DNA of 64,000 nucleotides from Pseudo-nitzschia pungens (lineage: Eukaryota; Bacillariophyta; Bacillariophyceae; Bacillariales; Bacillariaceae): the NCBI GenBank assembly GCA_037355855.1, contig CM074760.1, forward strand, positions 1,666,501 to 1,730,500, in the 5' to 3' direction. Both the position numbers and the translations under genes were made by a program. Shown in pieces: positions 19,773 through 31,185 of the stretch. Position 1 is the first letter of the stretch. The number at the start of each line of letters is the position of its first letter. Under the pieces are notes generated by a model, which saw only the letters and a list, made by a program, of their open reading frames with translations, searched no databases and had not been told where the DNA came from.

Positions 19773-22700
19773 CTAGAATGCAATGCCTCGTTCCCCATAG
19801 TTTGGATATTGAGTCTCGAAAATTTGCTGATCATACTTTCCACGCAACGACTCTTTTGTGAGGCGATTTTTTTCTCGTACGTTCCTCTCGGCCATCTCAA
19901 GCAATGTTCTGATTCCTTTCGAAGGGATTAACCACGATTGCTTTTCGTACTCCCTAGATAAGATCCCTACAACTCCTCCTTCATCATTTACACATGGTCC
20001 ACCAGAGTAGCCATGATTATTATACGTTCCAAAATCAACTTGAATTTCTTCCTTAGGTAAATACTTGTTTTTCGAATCCGATTCGGTGTAATCATCAACA
20101 TCTCTTGCTTTCGATATCTTCCTTATAGTACCCTCCTTATAACATGCCCTTCTATTGACATGCATGCCTTTTTTATACATTCCTTCACCTGTCTGGTTGA
20201 ATCCGAGAAGTCGTACAGTCTGCTCTCTATTACACTCATTGGTGATCTTCAACTCGTTCTGTAACATCGGAACGTTATGTCCTCCGATTGTAGTAGTGAT
20301 CTTCAAGACGCAAGCATCGATGCTGGAAACATTATGGGCAACTATCTCGGCATAGTAGCGCCAATTTGCAGCGCCGTCGCTTTCAATAAACCCAACTTTA
20401 ACTTTCGCATTTTTCAATCCAAAATATTTTGCTCCAAAGTTTTTATCTCCTCCCTCACACATGTTGAAGAAAGTATGACTAGCTGTCACGACAAGGCCTA
20501 ATTCCTTGTTAGCAACGAATCCTGTACCAACACGGTTTTCTATCTTGCTGTCATCATCCCACAGCGCGACTATGACAACGGAGGGAAGCAGATCTTCTAT
20601 TTTTTTCACTGGATTCTTGTACGCGGTAAACATTTCAGTACCGTACTCGATTTGCGCAGCGGGAGGGACTGTTCCACGAATCAAATGATAATCGGTTTGA
20701 TGCCCCTTTGTGCACAAAATATGGGGCAGTGCTGACTCTCTGTTTATGCTCTTTAAGCTCCACGAGATGGCAGAGGGTGCACCTGATCGCTGCAAGCAAA
20801 CCGGGCATGTGACTTGCCTAGAAGAAAGACGCAGTAGAATATAGCAAAGATGAGACACCTGACTTCTACCGTATTGTAACTCTTGCTTACACAAACCATA
20901 AACGCACCTTTCGATTTTGCTGCAGTTCTTCGTTTTTGTGGCCTTGATTGTGGCTTCGACTGAGTCTAACACAATTTTGTAACCACCTCTCCATATTTTT
21001 CGGCCATTATCAGAGGATTTTCCTTTAGCACTAACTATCAATCGCTGCCAGTGGGGTTCCATAGAATCTGATGCTACTGTATGTGGAGACGTTTTGTCTG
21101 TAAGAGCAACAAGAATCTCAGTAGTTTCCATAAACTCGTTTTTTGTTGAGAATTTTTGTCCAATCACTATCAGGAAAGAATCTTTCCAGAAGGTTGTGCG
21201 CAGAATATGAATCGGCCCTGTAGGCTGTTCATCATCGATCTCGTTGAAGTTCGAAAAGGGGTAGGTACTTGCTCGATGCAATCGAGGATTAGATCGAAGT
21301 GGAAGAACTCCACGTACCTCGGGATAGGCGCTTTTGTATAAGTCTCTAAGCAATGCAACTGCAATATTTCCCATGAGACCGGATGGCATACCATCTTCGA
21401 AAACCTGGAGACGTAAAGTGGTAGCGTAAAATGAGAATTGTAATAGGTGCTACATGTTCATGGTTGGCGAGATGATTTGATTTGCGTGATGAATACTGGT
21501 AACTTACCCAAGAATTGCAAATCGTTGTTTTCTGTTATAAAAGTTGTATGACATATTTCAAAAGAGCAAACAAAAATCTGAGTGAGACTTGAATTTCAGT
21601 AGAATTCTTTCGCAGGAGTGAAACCATGACTTCGATGCAATCAACCACATTACCACGTACATTGGGTGTTTCGCAATTGTATGTCCAGAAATCCCCAGTG
21701 CTTTGTTGAGGCAGTAGACAGGGGAAAAAGTAGGTTTCGTCCGTTTCGTTGATTCCTAACGGCAGAAAAACACCAAAATGTGCAAAAAGAACTTTGAGGA
21801 AGGGAAAGAAAATTTCAACTTCTTCATCAAACAACGAAGCATGCCATAGCAGCGCCATGTCGCTGCTCGACAAAAGAGGGCAACTGCTAGAAGCTTCCTG
21901 TGTAAATGTTTGGGTTATGAAGCTCTCTGGATAAGGGAACTGCATTTCTTGGTACGCATATTGCCCGCGAACAAAGGATCGAGCTTTGGACAAATTCGAC
22001 TCGAATCTTTTTTGCAGAAAAACACAAAGCCCACGGACAAACACACGTAGTTTGCCATCTTTGTTCATATTTTGTTTGGCATATTTGTTGTGTGATGTGT
22101 CATTCTCGTCGGAGTTAGAATCAGTGAGGTTGATAACGTAGTTCTTAACGTCAGATTCAGAACAGTTAAAGTAGAGCACTTCTCCAATACTGGCAAGGAA
22201 AGACAAAACTTCCATTACGGCTTCCTTCGAATCCTTCCTCTCACGGGAAAGTTCTCCAATGAAGTCATCGACTTTCATCACCGTGGCTGTTCGAGCTTTG
22301 AGCTCATTCCAGATTTCAACGGTTCCTGGAGGGACAGTTTTTCCAACTAGAGGAATAGCGCTAACACCTTCACGAACAACCAGTTGCGCCAAATCATCAA
22401 GACCGATGTCGTTTCCCTCTCGTTCGCACAATGAGACACAAGCGAGAGTATCGTTTTCGCAGAACAAAATGTTAGGCCGTATACCTTCTGGCAACTCCTC
22501 TGTATATCTCAATAAAAAATCTTTTGTGATTTTACATCGCGATGTGGCTTCGTCCGAAGACATCGATGAGGGTACCACAGCAACAGGCAGAATGACAGAA
22601 TGGTTTGTCCTTCGTGCTATACAATCTATCCATGATACTACACGTTTTCTGATGTCGGCTTCAAGAGCTTGGGCAGCTTCATAGTCAGTTGTGTCGTTTT

Positions 22701-24645
22701 CAGCGTCGTTTTCAGCGTCGCTTTCAGCCATATCGTACACCAACAAATACAATGCTTGATCCGAGAAAAATAGTGACTGGACATCAGGGTGAGCGCCAAA
22801 GTTTGGTAGGTGTTCTTCGCCGGCCTTACTTTCCGATGCCTGTACATCCCACATTGTGAAGTTTAGTTCAGAATTTTCTGGCTTCCAGGTATTGACATCA
22901 ACTCGGAGATTCGGTCGCGACTTTTTCCCTTTGCTCTTTGGTAATTCCCCTTTTATTTTGAGTGTTTCATTTACCAGTTTCGCACCGAGCTTGCTTCTGT
23001 TAGCGGAATTGTCGCCCACCACGAAGAGTTTGACGATATCGTTGTAAACTTCTTTATCCTCTGGTTTAGCTTGAGATAGTGCAATCGACCCTGCATCTGA
23101 CTTGGCCTTTGCCATGGAGGCCTTGGGTGAATGATGTATTTTGTACTGTGTACACTCCTCCTGCTCCATTCTTTCTTCTACGAGACGGCCTAATATCATG
23201 TCATCGGTGCATGAATTCAGACCTTTGGCAGCTTTCACAGAACCTTTGACGCCTTTGTCTTCGTGTTTCGTATACAATTCTTCTATGTGGGTGACATGTG
23301 CGCATACCTCAGAACAGTTGGGGTCGCTGTGACCAACGAGGCTCGCACGAGCCTCATGAGGCGACTGAGCCACAGCTGGAGATGACAGGTCACCCGATGG
23401 AGAAATCGAAAATGGTTCCACGGAAGTGCTTGAGAGAGTAGATCTGGGGGTGTCTTGTCCAGCATTTTGCGTCTCACGAGCGGCAGGTTTTCTATCAGAC
23501 ATCGACGACGAATTAGCTTTCTGCTGTTTCCTTGTGGAATTTCTTGCTGATGCCGAACCACGAGAGGAGTGCGGTGGGTTCTTCTTGTTCCCCAAAAGAG
23601 CAGGAAGAAAACTCTTTCCTTTCTTCTTTTGGCTTTTGCTCTTGTTGCCAGTGGCCGCGACTGTATTGCCGAAACTTCCCGACGCAGTGGATTGAGTGGG
23701 TGGAGAAATGAGTGAATCCTCTGAGCGGTCAGTCGACATTGCTAAAGACTGATGACGCGAATTTGGGGCCTCGATCAAACTGCCGTTATCATCAAATTCA
23801 TGGCAATCATCCGAAACGCAATTGCTACGGGCCTCTCGAAGAGAATAGACGTCGCCTTGTTCATTGCCGAAGTTAGTGGCGACTGTGGTTGAATCAACAC
23901 TCTGAGACTCGCTTGTATCATGTCGATTGAGAGCGCCATCGGATTGCGGGGACTCCTTTCGTTTCCGACGCAGGAAAAATCGGCGAAATCTTTGGAACGT
24001 AGATTTCTTTTTGTTGGAACGAATGTCCCGACGCATTTCTTCCATCGAACGTGAATCGTCGTCATCATCTGCAGTGTAATCTTCCTGCACAGGCCGTTGT
24101 ATAATTTGACCATCGACGACAACTAATTCTTGTCCATCCATTTCCAATTCTGCTGCCAAAGTTCCTTCCCCCTGGCTATCAACGATGTTGGCATCGGGTC
24201 TAACTGCTATGGACGATTCTGGGGGAACAGTTGATACTACACTGTCGTCAGTTCCGGGGCGAATGTCTCTTGTGGAGGTTGATTCCGCGGCATTCGTAGG
24301 GAACGGAAAGACGTTTCGCATCACCGTTGTTACCAACGTAGCCACAGCATATTGATTGCAATTGGCAATTCTGGTTTCGTTCGAACCGATCTCAGACGAA
24401 GCATCTCTAGTTGGTGATGCTTCTCCGCCCGGCGAGATTAGAACGGGTACGGCAATAGGAATTGTCGGGGTTGTCGGTTCTGTGTATGACCACTCTCGAA
24501 GCAAAGGAGATCCAACCATTACGGGAGTAGCTGTTTGTCTCGCTGCAACAGGGGTAGTGGGATCTCCAATGGAAGAAACATCGTTGTTCCCGTCCATGAT
24601 TTCATCATTGATGTCGCTCTCTTGGGGAGCCATTGCTGTATCCAT
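19773..24645 (-). CDS. ROCO-like protein (degenerate ROC GTPase plus COR) fused to a trypsin-like serine protease
   Basis: Two long frames join into one gene. My model reads 24645-21661, micro-exon 21531-21508, 21404-20908 and 20817-19773 (1516 residues); all junctions keep frame, with donors GTACGT, GTAAGT, GTGCGT. Order: disordered Ser-rich N-terminus (1 to about 530); ROC-like domain (about 536-735) with VVGDNSANRSKL in place of the P-loop and WDVQ in place of DxxG; COR region (about 790-1110) with LLWHASLFDEE, YFFPCLLPQQS and VFEDGMPSGLMGNIAVALLR; a CPVC plus CTKGH module; then a trypsin-like domain with VGTGFVAN, His1283 (TASHTFF), Asp1336 (SSIDACVLK) and Ser1440 (GYSGGPCV). The GTPase motifs are degenerate, the protease triad looks intact. 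ROCO proteins usually carry kinases or repeats, so this architecture is unusual. A signalling or defence switch is inference. Confidence 0.82.
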
Positions 24646-27029
24646 TTGTTTTCGAATGAATCGGTCCGTTTGGATCCTGTTCTAAGATACCGAAAGGAGA
24701 TGTCGAGAGATCTTGAAGACGGAAGAACTCAGTTATGAATCTGAAAATGAAAATGAGTGTGATATACGCCGGGATAGAAAGTCGTAGATGTTCGCAGAGT
24801 ATTTTAATCGAATTTGAAACAGGGCAGCCCTCTCCGAGTTTCAAAGTTCACAATCAAAGAAGCACGGTATGTAGAGTGCGCGATCGCTCAAAGAACTTAA
24901 CAAACCGCGGTGTGATGCACGATACTCGATACCGATACCTTACAGTAAGGTAGGTTTCCGTCTGTGAAAACAACAGGATGACATTACGCTAGGGTTACCT
25001 TCCGGTACCGTAAACATCGTTACCAGTACCGGAAGGCATACCAGAGGAGCGAGAGAATCACGACTAAAACACTAGCGACATTTTAATTTTTGGTGCCTGT
25101 CATGCTCGTTAGAGGCTATAATAGTTTGCTCTTGCCCGAGTGCAGTGTTCCGATTTCCAATTCATCTTCAATCGTGTCAAATCAAAAAGTTCCGTAGTTC
25201 TGACGGGTGGCGTTGTGATCAATTATGCTGTGCGGAACATACTTCTTGTAATTACCGGTACATACATGACCGGTTACCAAATGCTGAAGTCCGATGTTCG
25301 TCATCGCGGCTAGTAGTTAAATTGCTGTCCGCAAAAGCTAAAGCATATGGGTAAAAAATAATGCATCAAGTCCTTAGTAGGAAACATTGTTTACGTAACC
25401 TTGCCGTATGGTATACTGTACCGGTATGTGTTCTTGTACAGAATAGAACCTGTTGTGCTATCACCGAGCGGTTCCTCGTTCTCTTGCCATTATTACCACT
25501 GGCCATTGTTATGCCTCGGCACACGTGTACAAATTTGTTTGGAAGAGAAGTTAGACAGTTCGGAGAAGGAAGCGATCTCTGTGTCAAATTAAGGTTACTT
25601 GCAGATACTAGCAAACTGTTTCTTGGTGTCAAGTGTCAATCATGCATCCATACTACTAGTAGCACTGAGTAGTCAGCAGTTCGTTTAATGTCTCACCAAC
25701 TGAACAGTCAACAGGCGATTCAGATTTGAAGACAGAGAAAGGATAACAATACGGTATAAGTCTTACATTTCTTTTCTGATCGTCATCCAAGCACCAGTGG
25801 CGATGTAACGACATGTGTTTTGTTAGTAGTACGGTACTACTATTGCATGCAATTCCATCACAGAAAGAAGAAGTAGTATTAGGCTACTACTAGTAGTACT
25901 ACATGCAGGTGCCTGAACACGGAGGAGCTTGAGTAGATACTACAATACTAAAACAGTAACAAAGAGCGTGAGGAAGCTCAGACGCCAGTCATTAGCTGAG
26001 TTGGTCCTTTGTTGGAATTGATTGGCTCTAGATTGCTTCTACTACTACTACTACTACTACTACTAGACGAAGAAGACTGTTTGCGTATGCACATCATCTA
26101 AAAATGGACAAAGGCGTCAAAATTAAGAAAATATGTGTTGAGACGAGGTGATACGGGGATATGAAAAACTGGAAACCAATTGCCTCGGTTTGAAGAATGT
26201 TGCTGTCGTGTGAACTTTCACTTCTAATGTTCCATTGAAAAAGTTTTTGCCTTCCTTTTTTGCGGGTTGATTACTACTAGTAGTAGTAACCTTACTATGA
26301 GTAGTAGTACTACTAGTATTAGTACTACTACTCTAGTGGGCTGGCACTACTAGTACTACTAGTACTACTATTAAAAGTTATTGTCCATGTCCATTCAGCA
26401 GTTCAGTGTCTGAGCAATCTCTGTGTTCTTTCATGTTTGAGATTCACGCAAAGAAAGATTATGATTGAATGCGAGTAAGTTTATCGGTACCGTACAGTAA
26501 CGGACTGATCAATCAAGTACCGGTGCGGTGAGTCAGGAATAGAATCCTACAGGGAGGTACGGTAGGTGAAGGAGGCTTCGGACTACAAGAAGTAGGTAAG
26601 GTTACGTAGTATTCTTATTAAATTTTTGTAGATACTTTATGGTAATAATTAACCATAATCGCAGTAAAAAAGATTGTCCGACATAGTTTGCACCATGAAG
26701 AGATTGCTTGTGATTGAGATATTTAAGCTGCGAACGTAATGGGCAATACTCTTTGGTGATATTCAAATTTTTTAACCAATATCATTGTGCTGTTTTCAGT
26801 TGAAATGGAAAAGTCATTCAGGATGTTCGTCACGTATCATCGATTCGCAAACCAAAGCTATATTATGATGTGTAACTATGTTGGGAAGTACAACATTTAT
26901 CCGCTCAATTCTTTTGAGAAAACAACGCCATTTAAAATTCACTGTCACACATTCCTCGACAAAGCACCATAATAATATTGTCAAAGACGACCTACTGGTA
27001 TGAATGATGAATAAGAAAGCGATCGAATC
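24646..27029. other. Large divergent spacer: palindromic words and triplet tracts
   Basis: 2.4 kb between the ROCO/protease and M66 peptidase starts. About 24920-25060 and 25240-25440 hold ACCGGTA/GGTACCG words; 25815-26380 holds CTA/TAG tracts (listed separately); 26480-26600 holds GGTACCGTACAG and AGGTACGG words. Open frames at 25145-25672 are short and lack coding character. No gene called. Confidence 0.55.
25815..26380. repeat. CTA/TAG triplet tracts, locally palindromic
   Basis: Includes an uninterrupted (CTA)n run at about 26038-26065 and mixed palindromic stretches such as TACTAGTAGTACTAC near 25889 and about 26270-26370. The units form inverted repeats with themselves, so hairpins are expected. 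Confidence 0.8.
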
Positions 27030-30000
27030 ATGGCAATTATTTCATACATTCAAATTCTTCCCGCATTGCCATTTCTACCATTCGCTACAAGTGCGCTTCC
27101 TCAACAGGCTTTTTGGAATAACGAGTGGCCATCCGACTTACAGCCAACAACTGAAAATGATGAACTTCTAGAAGGCACTGTGTTGTTTGCGCAATCCCAA
27201 ATCATTCCATCGAATCATGGGATAGAAGACGATAATCAGCCTCATTTGACCGCATTACGAAAATCTCTCGTCATGTTGCGACCTCATGACACTGAAGGCG
27301 GATTGTTGAGCATAGAATTCACTGTTCGCAACAAGGACGGAACGATTATATCCGGTGAAGATCCCATTCTTATGAACGGCCCGGAAGACATTCCGAAACA
27401 AGAGGGATGGCATAATTTCACGCAGTTGCCTTCCTCACTTCAGAACGCACACGTCCTTCAGGGCCAAGAAGAGTTGGATTTGATTGTCGGAAACAAAACA
27501 AATAATGACAATTTGACCAGTATCTTCAATTCCAAAAACAGACAGATCGAAGTGAGAACATTCAATGGGTCATGGGTTCCAAACATCCATTTACCAAACG
27601 GATCCGAGATACCTGAAGGTTCTAAATTCCAAATCACTTGTGGGTCTTCTTGGGCAGTCACAATACACTATTATTCATATAATTCGAGCGACACTGTCAG
27701 CAATGAATGGAGAAGTCGATCGGTATCTATGGATGAAACATTAGTGATTGTTTTGGTGAACAGTGTATGGATGACAGAAAATGATCCAAAACCAGATCAT
27801 ATACTGGAATATCCTACTGAGTTGAATAAGCCATATGTGATACAAGACCAAATCAATCTAACTGAAATTGGCAATGATCCCGAAGCAGTTGGTTTGAAAG
27901 GGATATTGAACGATAATTCTAAAACGCCGACCAACGAAGTACAAATTACAACATGGGATCGTTCGTGGGTGAAGTTTATTTATCTCCCAGATGGCTCAAC
28001 TGTTCCTGCAAATTCCACGATTCAAATCATCGCAGACTCTTATTCCGTTGTTAACGTTCAATATCGCAATGTACAAACCAGTGGCTGGAGAGTCAGGTCT
28101 TTGTCGCAAGGCCAAGCATTAATTTTTAAATTGAATCCATTTAACAATGAATGGGTGCCTTCCGAGGACCTACAACATAATGATTATGTATTTGGGCACG
28201 ATTTCTATACAGGCACATTGGATGCCGAGTGGGTGGTCCCTGGAATGGCGTTGGAATTTGCTTCACGTAGCAAAAGAGGCGTTTTGAAAGCAGTCGTTGG
28301 CGGGGTAACTGAATTGATCGTTACCACATTCGATGCAGGATTCTTGACAAAGCCAAGAAATGAATTCACTTTTCGCAATGACTTAACAGCACACAAAGAA
28401 TACTATGAAACAACTTTCGCTACAAGACTTATTGTTGTTCAATACGAAAGCATTCATCTCACTGAAGTCATGATGCCAACTGGGAAATTGTATGAAACCG
28501 CCAGTGACGATGAAGGTGGGCTATATGATGGTGACATGAGAGAGTTTATTGGCAGAATACTGCTATCACACGGTATTAATTTGGCCAACTATGGTATATC
28601 AAGCTCTTTAGCACAATCGGAGGAGCCTCATCCATTTACTTGTGCCCTATTGACTGCTCATAATACTATTGGGATGTACAAGAACGGTGAAAAAGTTCAT
28701 GGTCCAAGTGGAGGGAATGGCATAGTAACTTTATATGAATCCATCGGTAACGAACTTAGTCATGAGGTTGGACACAATTACGGGCTAGATCACTATGTGG
28801 GTGGTTTTGAAGGGAGTGTTCACCGTTCAGCTGATCAAATAAACTCTTCATGGGGATGGGACAGCAGTAAAAATGTATTCCGTCCTAATTTTTCCTCCTT
28901 TCATACAGGAAAGGATCAGTGCCTACAGAGAAAGTGCCAGTCGGCATTCCTTGGCAAACATCAATACGGCAAAGATGCAATGGCACATGGTAGTCCACTG
29001 TGGGGTTCAAACCGGTTCACCATGTATACACCGAGCAGTGCAAAAATTATACAACAATTTTTAGAAACAAGGGCTATTTGGGACCCATCATCTTCAACTG
29101 GATTTCGAAAATATGATTCTACGAGTGGGGAAATGAAAGAATTTGTAAATGATGATAATGGGAACAAAGTGCCACGCTTGTACCGTGTTCCTGTTACGAC
29201 GATTATGGGATACTATGATCCTGATCCTGACCGTTCTTTACAAAGCTACATCTACCCTGCAATGCATGGGGCATTTGGTTTTGTCTACAACGACGATGGT
29301 GGCTCTTCCACAGGATCCTTCGATGGATGCGAACTCGTTGTCAAAACAGAAAAGGGTATCTTAGTTTACAATCTTGAAACATTCATTGATTCAAAAGGTA
29401 TGAACAAATTTCATGTGAATGTTGCGACGGCGGATGAGCCATATGAGGCAGAGGTTTATTGCAAGAGCAAGCTATGTGCTGCCCGAGCCCTGGCAAAACC
29501 GAATGACGATGAACCGCCTCTGGTTCATACAGTGAATGGACTCGCTTTCGCCGAAAACGATATTTCAAGTTCTCCTAGTAACGCTCCAGTTTCTCCAACC
29601 ACTGTCTATCCATCACATCTACCAAGCATATCACCGACAAAATCACCGGTAGAATCGCCGACAACAGCGCCGACAACAGTGCCGACAGCATCTCCGACAA
29701 CATCACCGACTGCATCACCGACTGCATCACCGACTGCATCACCGACTGCATCTCCGACAACATCTCCGACAACATCTCCGACAACATCTCCGACAACATC
29801 TCCGACTGCATCACCGACTGCATCACCGACTGCATCACCCACTGCTCCACCCACTGCATCACCCACTGCATCGCTTACAAAGACTGACTTAGTATGTAAA
29901 GACAGGAATGATTTGAAGTTTGGAAGAAAAAAGAAGTCCTGCAAGTGGGTTAAGCGCGGGAGTAAGAAAAAGGTGAAGAAGAAATGTAGAAAGAAGTCAA

Positions 30001-30080
30001 AAAAGATTCGGATTTGGGATTGGTGCCCTGCAACATGTGGTAACGTTGACCTTGGAAAATGTGCAGGCATTACCATTTGA
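27030..30080 (+). CDS. Secreted M66 (StcE/TagA-like) zinc metallopeptidase with S/T-P stalk
   Basis: Single exon, 1016 residues, ATG 27030. It has a hydrophobic signal peptide, then two related beta-type modules (SWVPNIHLPNGSEIPEGS near residue 186 and SWVKFIYLPDGSTVPANS near 314). The M66 catalytic domain follows (about 395-830): HEVGHNYGLDH at 578-588 gives zinc ligands His578, His582, His588 and catalytic Glu579, followed by YVGGFEGSVHRSADQIN, a DAMAHGSP turn, and VPVTTIMGYYDPD plus YIYPAMHGAFGFVY, all typical of this family. Residues about 870-949 are an S/T-P repeat stalk. The last 65 residues are basic with six or so Cys ending CPATCG, like the short Cys-rich modules on other secreted diatom proteins. 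M66 members cut glycoproteins; the substrate here is unknown. The family is mainly bacterial, so old transfer is possible. Confidence 0.88.
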   Translation: MAIISYIQILPALPFLPFATSALPQQAFWNNEWPSDLQPTTENDELLEGTVLFAQSQIIPSNHGIEDDNQPHLTALRKSLVMLRPHDTEGGLLSIEFTVRNKDGTIISGEDPILMNGPEDIPKQEGWHNFTQLPSSLQNAHVLQGQEELDLIVGNKTNNDNLTSIFNSKNRQIEVRTFNGSWVPNIHLPNGSEIPEGSKFQITCGSSWAVTIHYYSYNSSDTVSNEWRSRSVSMDETLVIVLVNSVWMTENDPKPDHILEYPTELNKPYVIQDQINLTEIGNDPEAVGLKGILNDNSKTPTNEVQITTWDRSWVKFIYLPDGSTVPANSTIQIIADSYSVVNVQYRNVQTSGWRVRSLSQGQALIFKLNPFNNEWVPSEDLQHNDYVFGHDFYTGTLDAEWVVPGMALEFASRSKRGVLKAVVGGVTELIVTTFDAGFLTKPRNEFTFRNDLTAHKEYYETTFATRLIVVQYESIHLTEVMMPTGKLYETASDDEGGLYDGDMREFIGRILLSHGINLANYGISSSLAQSEEPHPFTCALLTAHNTIGMYKNGEKVHGPSGGNGIVTLYESIGNELSHEVGHNYGLDHYVGGFEGSVHRSADQINSSWGWDSSKNVFRPNFSSFHTGKDQCLQRKCQSAFLGKHQYGKDAMAHGSPLWGSNRFTMYTPSSAKIIQQFLETRAIWDPSSSTGFRKYDSTSGEMKEFVNDDNGNKVPRLYRVPVTTIMGYYDPDPDRSLQSYIYPAMHGAFGFVYNDDGGSSTGSFDGCELVVKTEKGILVYNLETFIDSKGMNKFHVNVATADEPYEAEVYCKSKLCAARALAKPNDDEPPLVHTVNGLAFAENDISSSPSNAPVSPTTVYPSHLPSISPTKSPVESPTTAPTTVPTASPTTSPTASPTASPTASPTASPTTSPTTSPTTSPTTSPTASPTASPTASPTAPPTASPTASLTKTDLVCKDRNDLKFGRKKKSCKWVKRGSKKKVKKKCRKKSKKIRIWDWCPATCGNVDLGKCAGITI
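29640..29876 (+). repeat. Coding minisatellite, 12-nt unit (S/T-P repeats)
   Basis: Tandem units of the type CCGACTGCATCA or CCGACAACATCT encode a PTAS/PTTS repeat in the stalk of the M66 peptidase. Unit order is uneven, with runs of identical copies, which suggests length variation by slippage or unequal exchange. Confidence 0.88.
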
Positions 30081-31185
30081 GCCATTGATGTTTTCACTGG
30101 AAAAACCAAGTCATATGAATGTTGTCATGGACCGAAGAACCACCCATTGCTGTAATGATTCACCGGGCAATCGCTACTATCATTTCTATACGAGTCCCAA
30201 TTCTGCGTCGAAGACCCTGCGAGTAGATTGGGCCAAAGAGCAGGTTAATGTACGATTTCCTCTACACGTACGTGTACGAAGGATGTATATAACTTTTTAT
30301 TTTACATTACAGTCATACGAGCCATCACAACAACATGTAGTACACCCTAAATGTATTTCCCTTCTGCGCCATCATCGAGACGATGTTTAGGAGTCATAGG
30401 ATTCGCTTCCATCGACCTTTTTGAAAGCCAGTAGGTTGCATGCACGACAGATAACGAGACTCGATTTGTTGATTGTCACAGCGTCCGGTCTCGAGAAGAA
30501 ATGTAGGCAGACGCCTCGAGTAACGGATTGCACATCGCCAACGAAACCATGCTTGAACTGGAGACGCCTTCATCAAAAGAAGACTTCAACGGTATCGTGG
30601 AAGACCTAGCTAAATCCCCATTGCAAAAAGCGCCGGCATGACTTCGAAGCAACCCGTACGTTGAAAGCGTTGCAGGTTTCCGTTTGGTGATTCTAAGCTA
30701 CTACAGAGCAGCCAACGCCTTCGGCTGAAATCAATGAAGTTCGTCTATTTGAATGGCAATTGTTACTGCTGCAACAACCCATGAGCATGCGGCCAGTGAT
30801 CCTACTTCTATTTCGTAGCTACCAAGGTCATGTGTTTGCTCACGACGAAAGGCACGAGCTGAAACAACAGTGTGATGCGCGATGAGTTGATTGAGGCCGA
30901 GTCACCAACGCCCATCGTCTAGTGCGTGTTACAGAGTGAATAATCGATGCCTAACGCTCCAGTGCAGACGTTGCAATGCGCACTCGTCTAGCGTGTTGCA
31001 GTGCGCTATTTGCGCGCGTAGACAGGTGACCAAGCGGACGCACAACGACCTCCGACGACGACGCGGGGACAGCCCTCGGAAAGGCATCCACAAGGGGATA
31101 TGATACCCATCGCATTCTCCGGGGAAAAGCACTCGCCTCGGCTCGCCTCCATATCGCGGTGAGATCTTGTTTTCGTGTTCCCTGC
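30081..31185. other. Convergent spacer, nothing convincing seen
   Basis: This spacer lies between the 3' ends of the M66 and choline kinase-like genes. One TACACGTACGTGTACGAAGG word at about 30264 and short overlapping frames on both strands (30890-31100) are present. None has a start, splice sites and coding character together. Confidence 0.45.

Noticed and set aside
29640..29876. Possible CRISPR-like regular repeat
   Set aside because: Units are contiguous 12-mers in a coding frame with no unique spacers.
27030..30080. Bacterial contamination as source of the M66 gene
   Set aside because: Flanking spacers share the same palindromic words and triplet tracts as the rest of the window, and the gene has a eukaryote-type stalk and Cys-rich end.
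29606..30109. Minus-strand frame encoding GDAVGDAVG-type repeats
   Set aside because: Antisense image of the S/T-P minisatellite of the M66 peptidase gene; the sense frame has the catalytic domain.
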